Below, piece after piece: positions 9,325-16,866 of a stretch of 64,000 bases of DNA; position 1 is the first letter of the stretch; each line of letters opens with the position of its first letter. Source of the DNA: Thermodesulfobacteriota bacterium (GTDB taxonomy: Bacteria > Desulfobacterota > QYQD01); contig JAVHLC010000001.1 in NCBI GenBank assembly GCA_031082315.1, forward strand, positions 157,224 to 221,223, read 5' to 3'. A program made the translations under genes and the position numbers. Below the pieces are notes generated by a model. The model saw nothing but the letters and a program-made list of their open reading frames with translations. It ran no database searches and was not told where the DNA came from.

Positions 9325-10182
9325 TCAGGTTTGTATTTCTAAAACTCGATACCAAGTTTTATACTGCCCAGAACCGGCTTCATAATCCTTTGACGTTATT
9401 CTATTTTTGCCCCACTTTAAATAATACCACTTTACGCCAGTGTCGAAAGGAGATCGGTCTGTGTAAAAACTAATCACAGCTAGACCTTTTGTTCTCAATG
9501 TGTTCTGAGACTCGGCCAATTGTCCCAGGCCTGCTGTGATTTGTCCCGCATTAAATACGCCCCACTCTTTTTTTCCGTATTCCTTTGATCCATGAAAATG
9601 GGCGTTATCAATTACAACATTATAGAGATCACGTTCCCATTTCATCGAATCAGGATAGGTGCCCCCGCGAAAAGCACAGCCGTCCATGCAGCACAGGGGA
9701 AAAACCTTTTGACCACCAAAATGATAGGCCCTGGGGTCGTCACGATTACCAGGATTGTCCTCCGTCCTGAACTTCTTAACAAATTGCCACTCGTAGTTAG
9801 CGAGATCCATAAGATAGCTGTACTGTGATTTGTCTGGACAGTCCGCTCCCGCGCTTATCAATATTTTATGGCCCCTAAAGGTCCTCATTGCATTAGCGAC
9901 TCGCTTTTTTAGTGTTTTCAAATCACTCGTATGGAATCCGGCGGGCAGAACTATAATTTCTTCAGAATCGCGCCGTTTTGTATTGATTACTTCTTGAACA
10001 TAAGATACCGCCATTCGAACTCGCAAATCATCGTCAAAGCAGTTACGAATGTCTGAATGGGGGAAGACTAGATGAACCCTAAGCCGTTTTTCTGCTTTAT
10101 CGAGGTGGGGTGGCTGGTAGTTAAAAACGGCCCTTTTTCTTTTTGGGGTTTGCGGTCGTGTTATTGATGTTGTTTGAACCAT
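9325..10182 (-). CDS. Unknown protein, possibly distant carbon-nitrogen hydrolase fold
   Basis: A 285-residue soluble protein that I cannot assign firmly. Alternating hydrophobic strands (EEIIVLPAGFHT, HKILISAGAD, KVFPLCCMDGCAF, YNVVIDNAHFH, GLAVISFYTD) resemble the order of strands in nitrilase-type hydrolases, with CCMDG in the place of the catalytic cysteine, but the usual glutamate is not clear. A good ribosome site (GGAGGAG) precedes ATG 10182. It lies about 83 bases downstream of a nuclease-like gene in the same direction, so the two may act together. Confidence 0.5.
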   Translation of the reverse strand: MVQTTSITRPQTPKRKRAVFNYQPPHLDKAEKRLRVHLVFPHSDIRNCFDDDLRVRMAVSYVQEVINTKRRDSEEIIVLPAGFHTSDLKTLKKRVANAMRTFRGHKILISAGADCPDKSQYSYLMDLANYEWQFVKKFRTEDNPGNRDDPRAYHFGGQKVFPLCCMDGCAFRGGTYPDSMKWERDLYNVVIDNAHFHGSKEYGKKEWGVFNAGQITAGLGQLAESQNTLRTKGLAVISFYTDRSPFDTGVKWYYLKWGKNRITSKDYEAGSGQYKTWYRVLEIQT

Positions 10183-10265
10183 TGTTTACTCCTCCTGCTC
10201 TGTAGTTTTTGCCGAAAAATCTTTATGTGTAGTAGTGGGGGCACCCCTCTAGTCCTCTAGTAATT

Positions 10266-10838
10266 TTAATAAGATATTCGGTCTCTTATCATGGATAAAA
10301 CTGTGCCGCTGTCTTCTTCACACCAAATCTTTTCATTCGACAAGAGTCTGATTGTGGGATTCAATCCAAACGAAGCGGGTAAGAGGTCTCGAAGGGTATC
10401 ATACCAGGCTCTTGTTTCATCTCTATGAGCGGGATCGTTATCGTGTCTATTCAACGCTAGGCATTTCTCATGCCATGTCTTTCGCCTGTATCCAATTTTC
10501 ACACCCGCCGGATACATCGATAAGGTTAACGCCCTTGGAGCCGTGAAGTGTTGCGGTTCGTCCAACTCAATCAGGCAATTTAAGGCCGGTACATAGTGAT
10601 CGCACGGGGGTAGCCTGGATTTGCCGACAAAGGTATGGTATCCACGATGGCCTTGAAGCGCCATATATATTTTTTCTAATGCCTGCGCTGTTTTTCTTTT
10701 TATTGAGGAGTGACGGAGAATATCCTCAATCCGGCACGGCCAACCTGATTTCCATGGGTTTTCAACTCCACCAAATTCTTCTTCAAGGCTTTTCAGAAAC
10801 GCCGACTTACACTTCGTGCAATGTGCATAATGGCCCAT
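10266..10838 (-). CDS. Probable PD-(D/E)xK (Vsr/DUF559-like) nuclease
   Basis: A 190-residue protein. The centre reads CDHYVPALNCLIELDEPQHF, which matches the Vsr/DUF559 pattern D...(I/V)E(I/L)D..QH of small endonucleases; Asp and Glu would bind metal. Downstream basic/aromatic segments (YRRKTWHEKCLALNRHD) fit DNA contact. Near the N-terminus is a Cys-x2-Cys (CTKC). RBS GGAG precedes ATG 10838. It sits between a DUF2779 nuclease and an unknown protein, all on the minus strand, in a region with nuclease-like genes. A defence role is plausible but not shown. Confidence 0.6.
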   Translation of the reverse strand: MGHYAHCTKCKSAFLKSLEEEFGGVENPWKSGWPCRIEDILRHSSIKRKTAQALEKIYMALQGHRGYHTFVGKSRLPPCDHYVPALNCLIELDEPQHFTAPRALTLSMYPAGVKIGYRRKTWHEKCLALNRHDNDPAHRDETRAWYDTLRDLLPASFGLNPTIRLLSNEKIWCEEDSGTVLSMIRDRISY

Positions 10839-10909
10839 CGTCTGCTCCTTGTTTTTAAAAACTCATGCTATCTTATCGGGTTAAAATGGGATATGGTAAA
10901 TCTTTGTGG

Positions 10910-12394
10910 TTAACTCATCTCCCTCAATCTCTCCAAAATCCTCACCATCCCCAGGGTATCCAGCTTGCAATAGTCGAGGAGGGCCTTGCGGATGGCTTGA
11001 ATCTCCGATTGATCCTGGGACTCGCATGTCCTGAAATATGCCTGCACCGCCATGCCCCCATTGCTTATCTCCATCTCATCATAGCTCAACTGCGGCACCA
11101 GGGCCGGAAGGACGTATTTTTGCGAAGAACTTCCTTTCATCTTCCAGTGGTACACGTCCTTCTTTTTGAAAGGGACTTCCAGATCCCTTACATTTTCAAC
11201 AATCCTTTGCAGCTTTTTACGGTATCGGGGCAACCAGGCCGCAAGGTCTTTCAAGACACCGATTTCAAAACTGGCGTGGTAGGCCAGCACACACGCATTA
11301 TCCGGGATTTCGCTGGCGAGATTTCCTGCCAGTTCCTCTCGTGGGTCAATATTCGGCTCGGCCAGGAACGCGTGGTGCCCCAGCCGGGCCCCTTTCCGCT
11401 TCAGATAATGAAGCGAATACTGATGCGGAACATTTTGATAGGGCCTTGTGCCGCTAAAGGCGGGTATGGCACAGGAAAACGTCTCAAAATCGAGGAAGTA
11501 CAGCGGATACCAGAGTGAGTCCAGAAATTGTTTCAGTCCCCCCTTGTTGACATACTTTTTCTTCTGCAGGAAGGACTCCAACTGGATATTTTGTTTTTTG
11601 GACAATATCTCCTTTGGGGCATCCCTGAGGTCCACTATTCCTTGCCGATATAGGTCGAAGGGCTTTACCCGGCCGCGGCCATCCAGGTTAAAGACAGAGT
11701 ATTCCGGTATATGCTGCCAGCAATGTCCACAGAAGTCGCAATAGTAAGGGTCTTTACAATACTCACCGATGTCGATGGCCGGAACCCCTTTCCTGAGCGC
11801 CTTTCTCATTTTGGTGATCTCATCCGCCACAAAGCGTTGCTTGTCCCGGACCGCCTTGGTGACATCATCGATAACGAAGAGCGCGGATGGGTCTATGTCG
11901 CCATTTCTTACATATTGGTTGTTAATATAAACGACCGAGGCCTTGCTGATGCGGATTCCGGCCCCCTTCAACACATAGTATTGCACGGCAACATCGTTTA
12001 GGTATCTCGGTTCCAACTTGGTTGATCCCTTCACCTCATATAGTTCCCAACCCTGTCGTGCCTTGCGTAGAATATCCGTTTTTACGAATACATTGTCGTA
12101 GCTGAAAGCCGGCTCATAAAGGATTCGTGCGCCGCCCTTGATCTCTTCTTTCGTCAGATTGAGCTGTTTTTCCAGGGATAGGTCCTGGTATGGAACTTCA
12201 AACCCTCCCGGAAAGATCTGCCGGGCGTAGGTCCCGACCTCGCGACCGCTCTGGAACAGCGCTTCCTGTGATTCGGAGACCTCATCTCTGAGTTCCGGAT
12301 GAAATTTATGCAGATAAAGAGCCTTGTGGCACTGAAGCCCCTTCATGACCAGCGACTTGCTGAGATACACCTTATGGATGTTTTTCAGATACAT
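10910..12394 (-). CDS. DUF2779 protein (Cas4-like plus DEDD-type nuclease domains)
   Basis: A 494-residue protein of the DUF2779 family. The N-terminal half has the Cas4/RecB-like pattern: CHKALYLHKFHPEL, ELYEVKGSTK with the catalytic ExK, and later paired cysteines (YCDFCGHC) that could be part of an Fe-S site. The C-terminal half starts with FLDFETFSCAIPAF, the DFE motif of DEDD exonucleases, and has later acidic residues (LDYCKLDTLGMVRIL). The family is thought to act on DNA; the biological role is not established. RBS AAGGAG is placed well for ATG 12394. The neighbours are nuclease-like genes in the same direction. Confidence 0.8.
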   Translation of the reverse strand: MYLKNIHKVYLSKSLVMKGLQCHKALYLHKFHPELRDEVSESQEALFQSGREVGTYARQIFPGGFEVPYQDLSLEKQLNLTKEEIKGGARILYEPAFSYDNVFVKTDILRKARQGWELYEVKGSTKLEPRYLNDVAVQYYVLKGAGIRISKASVVYINNQYVRNGDIDPSALFVIDDVTKAVRDKQRFVADEITKMRKALRKGVPAIDIGEYCKDPYYCDFCGHCWQHIPEYSVFNLDGRGRVKPFDLYRQGIVDLRDAPKEILSKKQNIQLESFLQKKKYVNKGGLKQFLDSLWYPLYFLDFETFSCAIPAFSGTRPYQNVPHQYSLHYLKRKGARLGHHAFLAEPNIDPREELAGNLASEIPDNACVLAYHASFEIGVLKDLAAWLPRYRKKLQRIVENVRDLEVPFKKKDVYHWKMKGSSSQKYVLPALVPQLSYDEMEISNGGMAVQAYFRTCESQDQSEIQAIRKALLDYCKLDTLGMVRILERLREMS

Positions 12395-12577
12395 GATTTA
12401 CTCTCCTTTCCCACGGTCATTAAATGGCAGTTTCCAGCCCATAGCTATTTATCGGTACAAAGCGCCGATTACTTGGCAACTGGTTTCTTACGCCAAACCG
12501 GTCTGAGACAGGCGGGCGATCACGACCAGCAAGGTTTTTAGGCATTTCTTTGCAACCTCAAATCTGTTTTCGATTGA

Positions 12578-13006
12578 CTATCCGCCCGCCAGTTGATGAG
12601 ATCTGAACAAATGATCAATCTCTAGCACTAAAGCCCTATGGCTCTTTGAAAAACCCCTCTCTTTTTCCAGAAAATCCCGGCACCTTTGAAGCAGCCGAAT
12701 AAGGTCATCCGGGTTAGGTCCTGGTTTATCGTCGAAGCTGTGGGCATTCCAGCCCTCCTCCACCGTCTTCTCGCAGCCGAAGTGCTCGAAGACTGTTTCC
12801 AGGTGAAATCTGGCTTTGGAGTTACAGCAGAGTCCCCAGTCCTCATTAAACTTGCCATAGTAGGAGCAACCGCCGCACTGTTTCTCGATCCACCCGGGCT
12901 TACGGCACAGCTCGTTGTACAGATGTGCCGTAAACTGGTTTGAAAAACCGCGTGTTATGATATGGTTTCTGTTAATGTTTATCATTGACCTTGTCCTGCC
13001 CGACAT
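12578..13006 (-). CDS. Small Cys-rich protein of unknown function
   Basis: About 142 residues, with a conserved-looking core QCGGCSYYGKFNEDWGLCC and then FHLETVFEHFGCEK, so four or five cysteines could bind a metal. ATG 13006 overlaps the stop of the WG-repeat gene (TAATG), implying translational coupling; a second start at 12985 has an AAGG site and is also possible. A decayed copy of the same gene lies at about 16555-16800. It is the second gene of a unit driven by operator copy 2. Confidence 0.6.
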   Translation of the reverse strand: MSGRTRSMININRNHIITRGFSNQFTAHLYNELCRKPGWIEKQCGGCSYYGKFNEDWGLCCNSKARFHLETVFEHFGCEKTVEEGWNAHSFDDKPGPNPDDLIRLLQRCRDFLEKERGFSKSHRALVLEIDHLFRSHQLAGG

Positions 13007-14043
13007 TATAAAGAGGTAGGCTTCCAAACATACGCGCCTGTCTTGTCGATATAGCCAAGCCTGTCCTCAAGCCTTACCGCCGCCAGTCCGTTATCGAAGG
13101 ACCAGGCACAATCAAACTTAAGGTCTATTACTGCCTCCCCGCTTTTGTTTATAAAGCCGTGCCTCCCGCCGACGGCTACGCTTGCCAGACCTTCGTGAAA
13201 AGGCCAATAAAAATCAAACTGAGGAGTTATTACAATTTCCCCGCTGGCGTCGATGAAACCTTCCTTGCCGTCAATGGACATGTCCGCCAGTCCTTCAGAG
13301 AAAGAACCTACATAAAACGGCAAAGGGGGGATGCTCACTCTGCCTGTACGGTCAATGAACCCATATCCACCCTTAAGAGATACGCGCGCCAGGCCGTCAG
13401 AAAAGGATTGCGCGTCCCGATAGTCTGCGGGTATGATTATTTTTCCCGTCTTGTCAATAAACCCCTTCAATGCTCCGATCCTAACGCAGGCCAGACCTTC
13501 AGAAAAGTTTCTGGCACGGGTGAACTGCGGATCAATCGCCACCTTGCCGAATCTGTCCAGATATCCCCAGCGACCGTCAATCATCGCAGCGACAAGCCCT
13601 TCTGCAAACCATCCCTCAATCCCTCTGTATGTTTCGTATAAAAGCTCAATAACAAATGTGCCTGTTTGATCAATGTAACCATGCTTGCCGCCGATCTCTA
13701 CGCACGCACGACCTTCATTGAACTCATAAGCGTCATCAAATTGTGGTTCAATAACCATTTGTCCCATCCGGTCTATGTATCCCCATTTATTGTTAACCTG
13801 GACTCCAGCTAACCCTTCGCTGAAATCCCATGCGCGGTCAAATTGAGGTTCAATCACCAGGTTGCCGTTCCGGTCTATGAAACCGGTCTGGCCATCGACC
13901 CCGACCGCGAATAAAGGGTCTGCTCTCTCGCCATTTGTGTATAACCTGTTAGAATCTTCGGCAATGGCGCCGAATACCGTTGTGTGGGCCAAGGCCATAC
14001 CCGTTCCTATCAAGCCTTTTAAGAAGTCTCTCCTGTCCAGCAT
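13006..14043 (-). CDS. WG-repeat protein with twin-arginine leader
   Basis: A 345-residue protein. It opens MLDRRDFLKGLIGTGMA, a Tat-type leader, then carries about nine WG-like repeats, each of the form (G/Y)(F/Y)IDRxGxxVIxPQFDxAxxFSEGLAxV, filling the rest of the chain. WG repeats form beta-rich scaffolds whose ligands are generally unknown. The start is fixed by AGGAGG seven bases before ATG 14043; the longer open frame to 14148 merely reads through the operator. It leads a two-gene unit with the small Cys-rich protein and is controlled by operator copy 2. Confidence 0.85.
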   Translation of the reverse strand: MLDRRDFLKGLIGTGMALAHTTVFGAIAEDSNRLYTNGERADPLFAVGVDGQTGFIDRNGNLVIEPQFDRAWDFSEGLAGVQVNNKWGYIDRMGQMVIEPQFDDAYEFNEGRACVEIGGKHGYIDQTGTFVIELLYETYRGIEGWFAEGLVAAMIDGRWGYLDRFGKVAIDPQFTRARNFSEGLACVRIGALKGFIDKTGKIIIPADYRDAQSFSDGLARVSLKGGYGFIDRTGRVSIPPLPFYVGSFSEGLADMSIDGKEGFIDASGEIVITPQFDFYWPFHEGLASVAVGGRHGFINKSGEAVIDLKFDCAWSFDNGLAAVRLEDRLGYIDKTGAYVWKPTSL

Positions 14044-14098
14044 AATGTAACCTCCTTTGACACCAGCGTTCTGCGAATCTCTGCACAGCATACCTGTT

Positions 14099-14131
14099 AT
14101 TATAATACACAGGGTGGGACAGATAGCGTCC
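14099..14131 (-). promoter_or_regulatory. Promoter with shared 15-bp operator, copy 2
   Basis: On the minus strand: GGACGCTATCTGTCC (14131-14117), 12 bases, TATAAT (14104-14099). The operator is identical to copy 1 and the spacing is the same. It begins only 11 bases beyond the stop of the upstream DUF6915-like gene, so transcripts from copy 3 may also read into this unit. Confidence 0.8.
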
Positions 14132-14141
14132 GACCTCTCTG

Positions 14142-14480
14142 CTACCACAGCCCGGCCTTGTGAAATTCTTCGCCGTCTTTCGGAATAGGCCGGTCTTCAG
14201 GCCAGCCCTCCATTTCCAGGTCCTGGCGGATGTGTATTTCTGCCGCAAGAGCGGCCCGATCGCCCCATAAACGCCTGACTTCTTCTATTCCCTGGCGATG
14301 GTGACGCAAATGCCGGTGCCGGGTGCCCCAGGGCGGCTTCAGGAAAAACTCATCCAGCCAGAGATGTACCTTGGGAAAGGGTTCCCCCAGAATTTCTTTG
14401 CACCGTTGACAATGTTCCTCGAAAGAAGCCATACCGGTCAGTTCCTCAAATGTAGTTACTTTTATGGCTGTTTTGGTCAC
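14142..14480 (-). CDS. DUF6915-like small protein
   Basis: About 112 residues. The core KVHLWLDEFF, TRHRHLRHHRQGIEEV and AEIHIRQDLE matches the DUF6915 pattern (HxWxD, RHRxxRHHxxGI, HIxxD), a His-rich family with no assigned function. The GTG at 14480 overlaps the stop of the upstream DnaB-like gene by four bases (GTGA), which indicates translational coupling. An internal ATG at 14432 is an alternative start. Confidence 0.65.
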   Translation of the reverse strand: MTKTAIKVTTFEELTGMASFEEHCQRCKEILGEPFPKVHLWLDEFFLKPPWGTRHRHLRHHRQGIEEVRRLWGDRAALAAEIHIRQDLEMEGWPEDRPIPKDGEEFHKAGLW

Positions 14481-15160
14481 AGGCAAAGGGTCTCATCGGC
14501 GAGCCTTTTAATCTGGTTGTAGTGCGGGTATTTCCCGGCCTGGGTCATGGCGACTATAGTGATGTTCATATTTCTAGCCAAAGTCTTGAGGTATCCGACT
14601 GTCTGCATAACTTCCTCAGACCCGGCCATAGGCCCCAGCGCTTGAAGATAATCAACCAATACCAGCCCAATATCCAGACCATCGAGCCTTTTGATCTCGC
14701 AGATTACATGCCGGATTTGAGCAACCTCGATCAAGGCGGCATCGTGTACATAGAGAGGACTCTCTGCCAGACCCCCCGCACTTGTCGCTATCCGGCCCCA
14801 ATCAGACCCGGTCGAACTGTGATGCCCTGTCCCCTGGACTCCTGACATATAAGCCAGAAGTTCAAGGCTGAGATCTTCTTTTGCGATAGACGGGCTTAAA
14901 TATGCCGTCGGGATTTTCTTCTCTATAGTAAGCTCTCTCATGGCGCTGTACGCAAATCTACTTTGCTCCACCTCGGAGCGACTACCGACCAGGACAACAT
15001 AGCCTTTCTTGAACCACGTTGCAGTTCCTGTCTTATACGGCAGCGACTGACGTTCATCTCCTGCAAATACCCTGCTTATCGCTCCCAGCCCATCACCGAT
15101 TAGGGTCACGAAAACACTAGCTCCCATAGTAACCTTAATGAAGTCTCTTCTGGTCAACAT
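14477..15160 (-). CDS. DnaB C-terminal-like protein with twin-arginine leader and defective Walker A
   Basis: A 227-residue protein. Residues 1-40 are a Tat-type leader (MLTRRDFIKVTMGASVF then a hydrophobic run). The rest aligns by eye with the RecA-fold domain of the replicative helicase DnaB: GSDWGRIATSAGGLAESPLYV corresponds to DnaB's EDWGRL...LSEAPIYI, LVLVDYLQALGP is Walker B, and VGYLKTLARNMNITIVAMTQ matches the strand after it. The Walker A position reads GSRSEVEQSRF, with no GK(S/T), and the catalytic Glu of SLEMS is replaced (SPSIA). It therefore probably cannot hydrolyse ATP. GGAGG before ATG 15160 sets the start. It leads a two-gene unit under operator copy 3. Confidence 0.75.
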   Translation of the reverse strand: MLTRRDFIKVTMGASVFVTLIGDGLGAISRVFAGDERQSLPYKTGTATWFKKGYVVLVGSRSEVEQSRFAYSAMRELTIEKKIPTAYLSPSIAKEDLSLELLAYMSGVQGTGHHSSTGSDWGRIATSAGGLAESPLYVHDAALIEVAQIRHVICEIKRLDGLDIGLVLVDYLQALGPMAGSEEVMQTVGYLKTLARNMNITIVAMTQAGKYPHYNQIKRLADETLCL

Positions 15161-15325
15161 CTGAACCTCCGGTTCTGCATGAAGTAGGCAAATAAGAGCA
15201 CGGCCCAATATAGACCCGGTCAATATCTCCGATGGACGCCGGCTAGAGCCGATCACACAAATGTAGCTAACGGTCGGTGGCCATTCACCGAACTGACTTC
15301 CCAACACGAAGGTGAATTTTGGGGT

Positions 15326-15358
15326 AATATAACGTGGCGGGTAGGACAAATAGCGTCC
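15326..15358 (-). promoter_or_regulatory. Promoter with shared 15-bp operator, copy 3
   Basis: On the minus strand: GGACGCTATTTGTCC (15358-15344), 12 bases, TATATT (15331-15326). One base differs from copies 1 and 2 inside the 7-base spacer. The leader to the ATG at 15160 is unusually long, about 160 bases. Confidence 0.75.
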
Positions 15359-15657
15359 GCCTGGGGAAAACGTGGAGGTTATAACCTCAGGTTTGCAGGT
15401 TCATTTAAATGCGAGGCTGTTTATCTGAAAATTCCGGTCGCCATATACGCAAAGTAGTTTCTCTGATCACAAATGCAGACTCGGCACATAGGACAAAAAT
15501 GTCTAAAGAAACAATGGACGAAGGAACCATCCGTAAGATGAGAGCTTGCTTTATCGTATTACGATGCTCGGATTTCTTTTGTTTTGTTTCACTGCATCCG
15601 ATAAGAGTGTTATATCGTATGCATACATAAGTCATGGGAAGGGGGAGGATGATAAAA

Positions 15658-16365
15658 ATGCCTTGGTTAGCGATTAGAAACTGTGGCCATGCTTTGATAC
15701 TGAGCGACTGCGGTGAGGACATAAATGCAGATTTCTTAACTGATATGGTACTGGAATTTGCAAAAATTGCTACTCGATTTTATAATGCCGTTTCTGAGTT
15801 TCCTTTTGTGTACAAGGAAAAACAAATACGTTCTGTTGTTACTCCTGCATTAATGAATTCAGCAAAGGTTGTATTCGAGGAACAACCGGCATTAAGAAAG
15901 GCGAAAGGTATGAAAGGTATATCAAGGCGTAACGGCTGGATTGATTATTGGGTACTAGTCGAAAGGATGACCTATCTCGTGGAACTGAAGTATGCTGGAT
16001 TTTCATCAGACAGAAACCAGCTGACCGATAAGGCCCAAAACGAATGGAGTACTGCTATAAACCAGCTGAGTATCAGTAAAAAAGAGGCTAATCAACTTGC
16101 TTTCGACGGGCAGTTAGCCACTGTGGCACTCCAAATTATGCCTATATGGCAATGCAGGGATGCTGCGGACTCGATAACGATTCCACCAAAGGAAAAAGTT
16201 CAGGAATTCTTGACCATGGCCAGAGAACAGCTTACTCCACAACCAAATTGGTCTGCAGTTTGGTACTTGCACGGGAGACTGCAAAACAGTCCACAGCAGT
16301 ATGATAGAAAGTTTTTTAACTATCCAGGGGTCATGTTCTTCGCCCGACTGGAAAAGAGGGCCTAG
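15658..16365 (+). CDS. Unknown protein with PD-(D/E)xK-like motif
   Basis: About 235 residues, soluble. The segment GWIDYWVLVERMTYLVELKYA has an Asp followed about 13 residues on by ELK, which fits the metal-binding D...ExK core of the PD-(D/E)xK nuclease fold; the match is short and the family is not identified. GGGGGAGG (15641-15648) is best placed for ATG 15658; upstream ATGs at 15634 and 15649 are in frame. It is the only plus-strand gene inside the island between the ATPase at 6.6 kb and the WYL gene. Its promoter was not found. Confidence 0.6.
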   Translation: MPWLAIRNCGHALILSDCGEDINADFLTDMVLEFAKIATRFYNAVSEFPFVYKEKQIRSVVTPALMNSAKVVFEEQPALRKAKGMKGISRRNGWIDYWVLVERMTYLVELKYAGFSSDRNQLTDKAQNEWSTAINQLSISKKEANQLAFDGQLATVALQIMPIWQCRDAADSITIPPKEKVQEFLTMAREQLTPQPNWSAVWYLHGRLQNSPQQYDRKFFNYPGVMFFARLEKRA

Positions 16366-16554
16366 TCCGACGGATTAAGGGGGACGTATTTGTCCAAGAA
16401 AAGCCTGCGCGCGGAATTAGATGCCTTGGTGTTTGCTAAATTACAATATACTGGTGTGATCAATGGTTGTGAGTCCTGAAATAACCATCTGTTTCCAGTA
16501 ATAACGCCAAGCGAGTTTTGAAAACCTTTCTTTCCAGAAGAACTCTGCATTTTT

Positions 16555-16800
16555 CCAATAAGGCAAGAAACTCATGAACATCAAGTGTCAGCTGAAAACT
16601 GTGGGGACCTCATCTTCTGTACGATCTTTCCATGGCCAAAATGTCCAAACACTGTTTCCGGACGAAATTTTGCTTTCCGGGTGCAGCACAGGCCATAATT
16701 GGCGTTGGATTCGGTATTAAAGGCGCGGACGCCTCACTGCTTTTCGATCCTCCACGCTATCGGCCAGTTTACCGTACAGACCTTGAGTCATTACATCCGC
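16555..16800 (-). pseudogene. Decayed copy of the small Cys-rich gene
   Basis: On the minus strand one frame gives NYGLCCTRKAKFRPETVFGHFG, closely matching DWGLCCNSKARFHLETVFEHFG of the gene at 12578-13006. Flanking DNA also matches (GATCGAAAAGCAGTG against GATCGAGAAACAGTG upstream; GTACAGAAGATGAGGTCCCCACAG downstream), but the frame is broken by stops and shifts on both sides. It shows the family was once duplicated here. Confidence 0.7.
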
Positions 16801-16842
16801 TGATCGAAGTCGCTCTGTTTCATGAAGAAACAACCATGGATA

Positions 16843-16862
16843 CCCCGTGCGGAAGCACGGGG
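16843..16862. repeat. Hairpin CCCCGTGC-GGAA-GCACGGGG
   Basis: A perfect 8-base-pair stem with a 4-base GGAA loop, directly beyond the end of a minus-strand gene. Stem and loop size equal those of the two hairpins that bound the IS200-type transposase (17754-17773, 18256-18275), so it may be a transposon end rather than a terminator; no T-run follows on the minus strand. Confidence 0.6.
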
Positions 16863-16866
16863 TTCT

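Larger units (their letters stand above)
16366..16866. other. Gene-poor stretch with a decayed gene copy
   Basis: No intact gene. The middle and right part (about 16555-16800) is a degenerate copy of the small Cys-rich gene. A strong hairpin follows at 16843-16862. In the first 180 bases I see nothing convincing. Confidence 0.5.

Noticed and set aside
14044..14148. N-terminal extension of the WG-repeat protein
   Set aside because: The extra codons simply translate the operator and promoter. A good ribosome site and the Tat-type leader set the start at 14043.
15161..15349. N-terminal extension of the DnaB-like protein
   Set aside because: The first ATG would lie upstream of the -10 box and the peptide has no protein-like features. 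GGAGG before 15160 is the better start.
15491..15504. GGACAAAAATGTCT as a true operator copy
   Set aside because: The spacer is 6 rather than 7 bases, the inner sequence differs, and no -10 box is found at the 12-base distance on either strand. Kept only as a weak lead.
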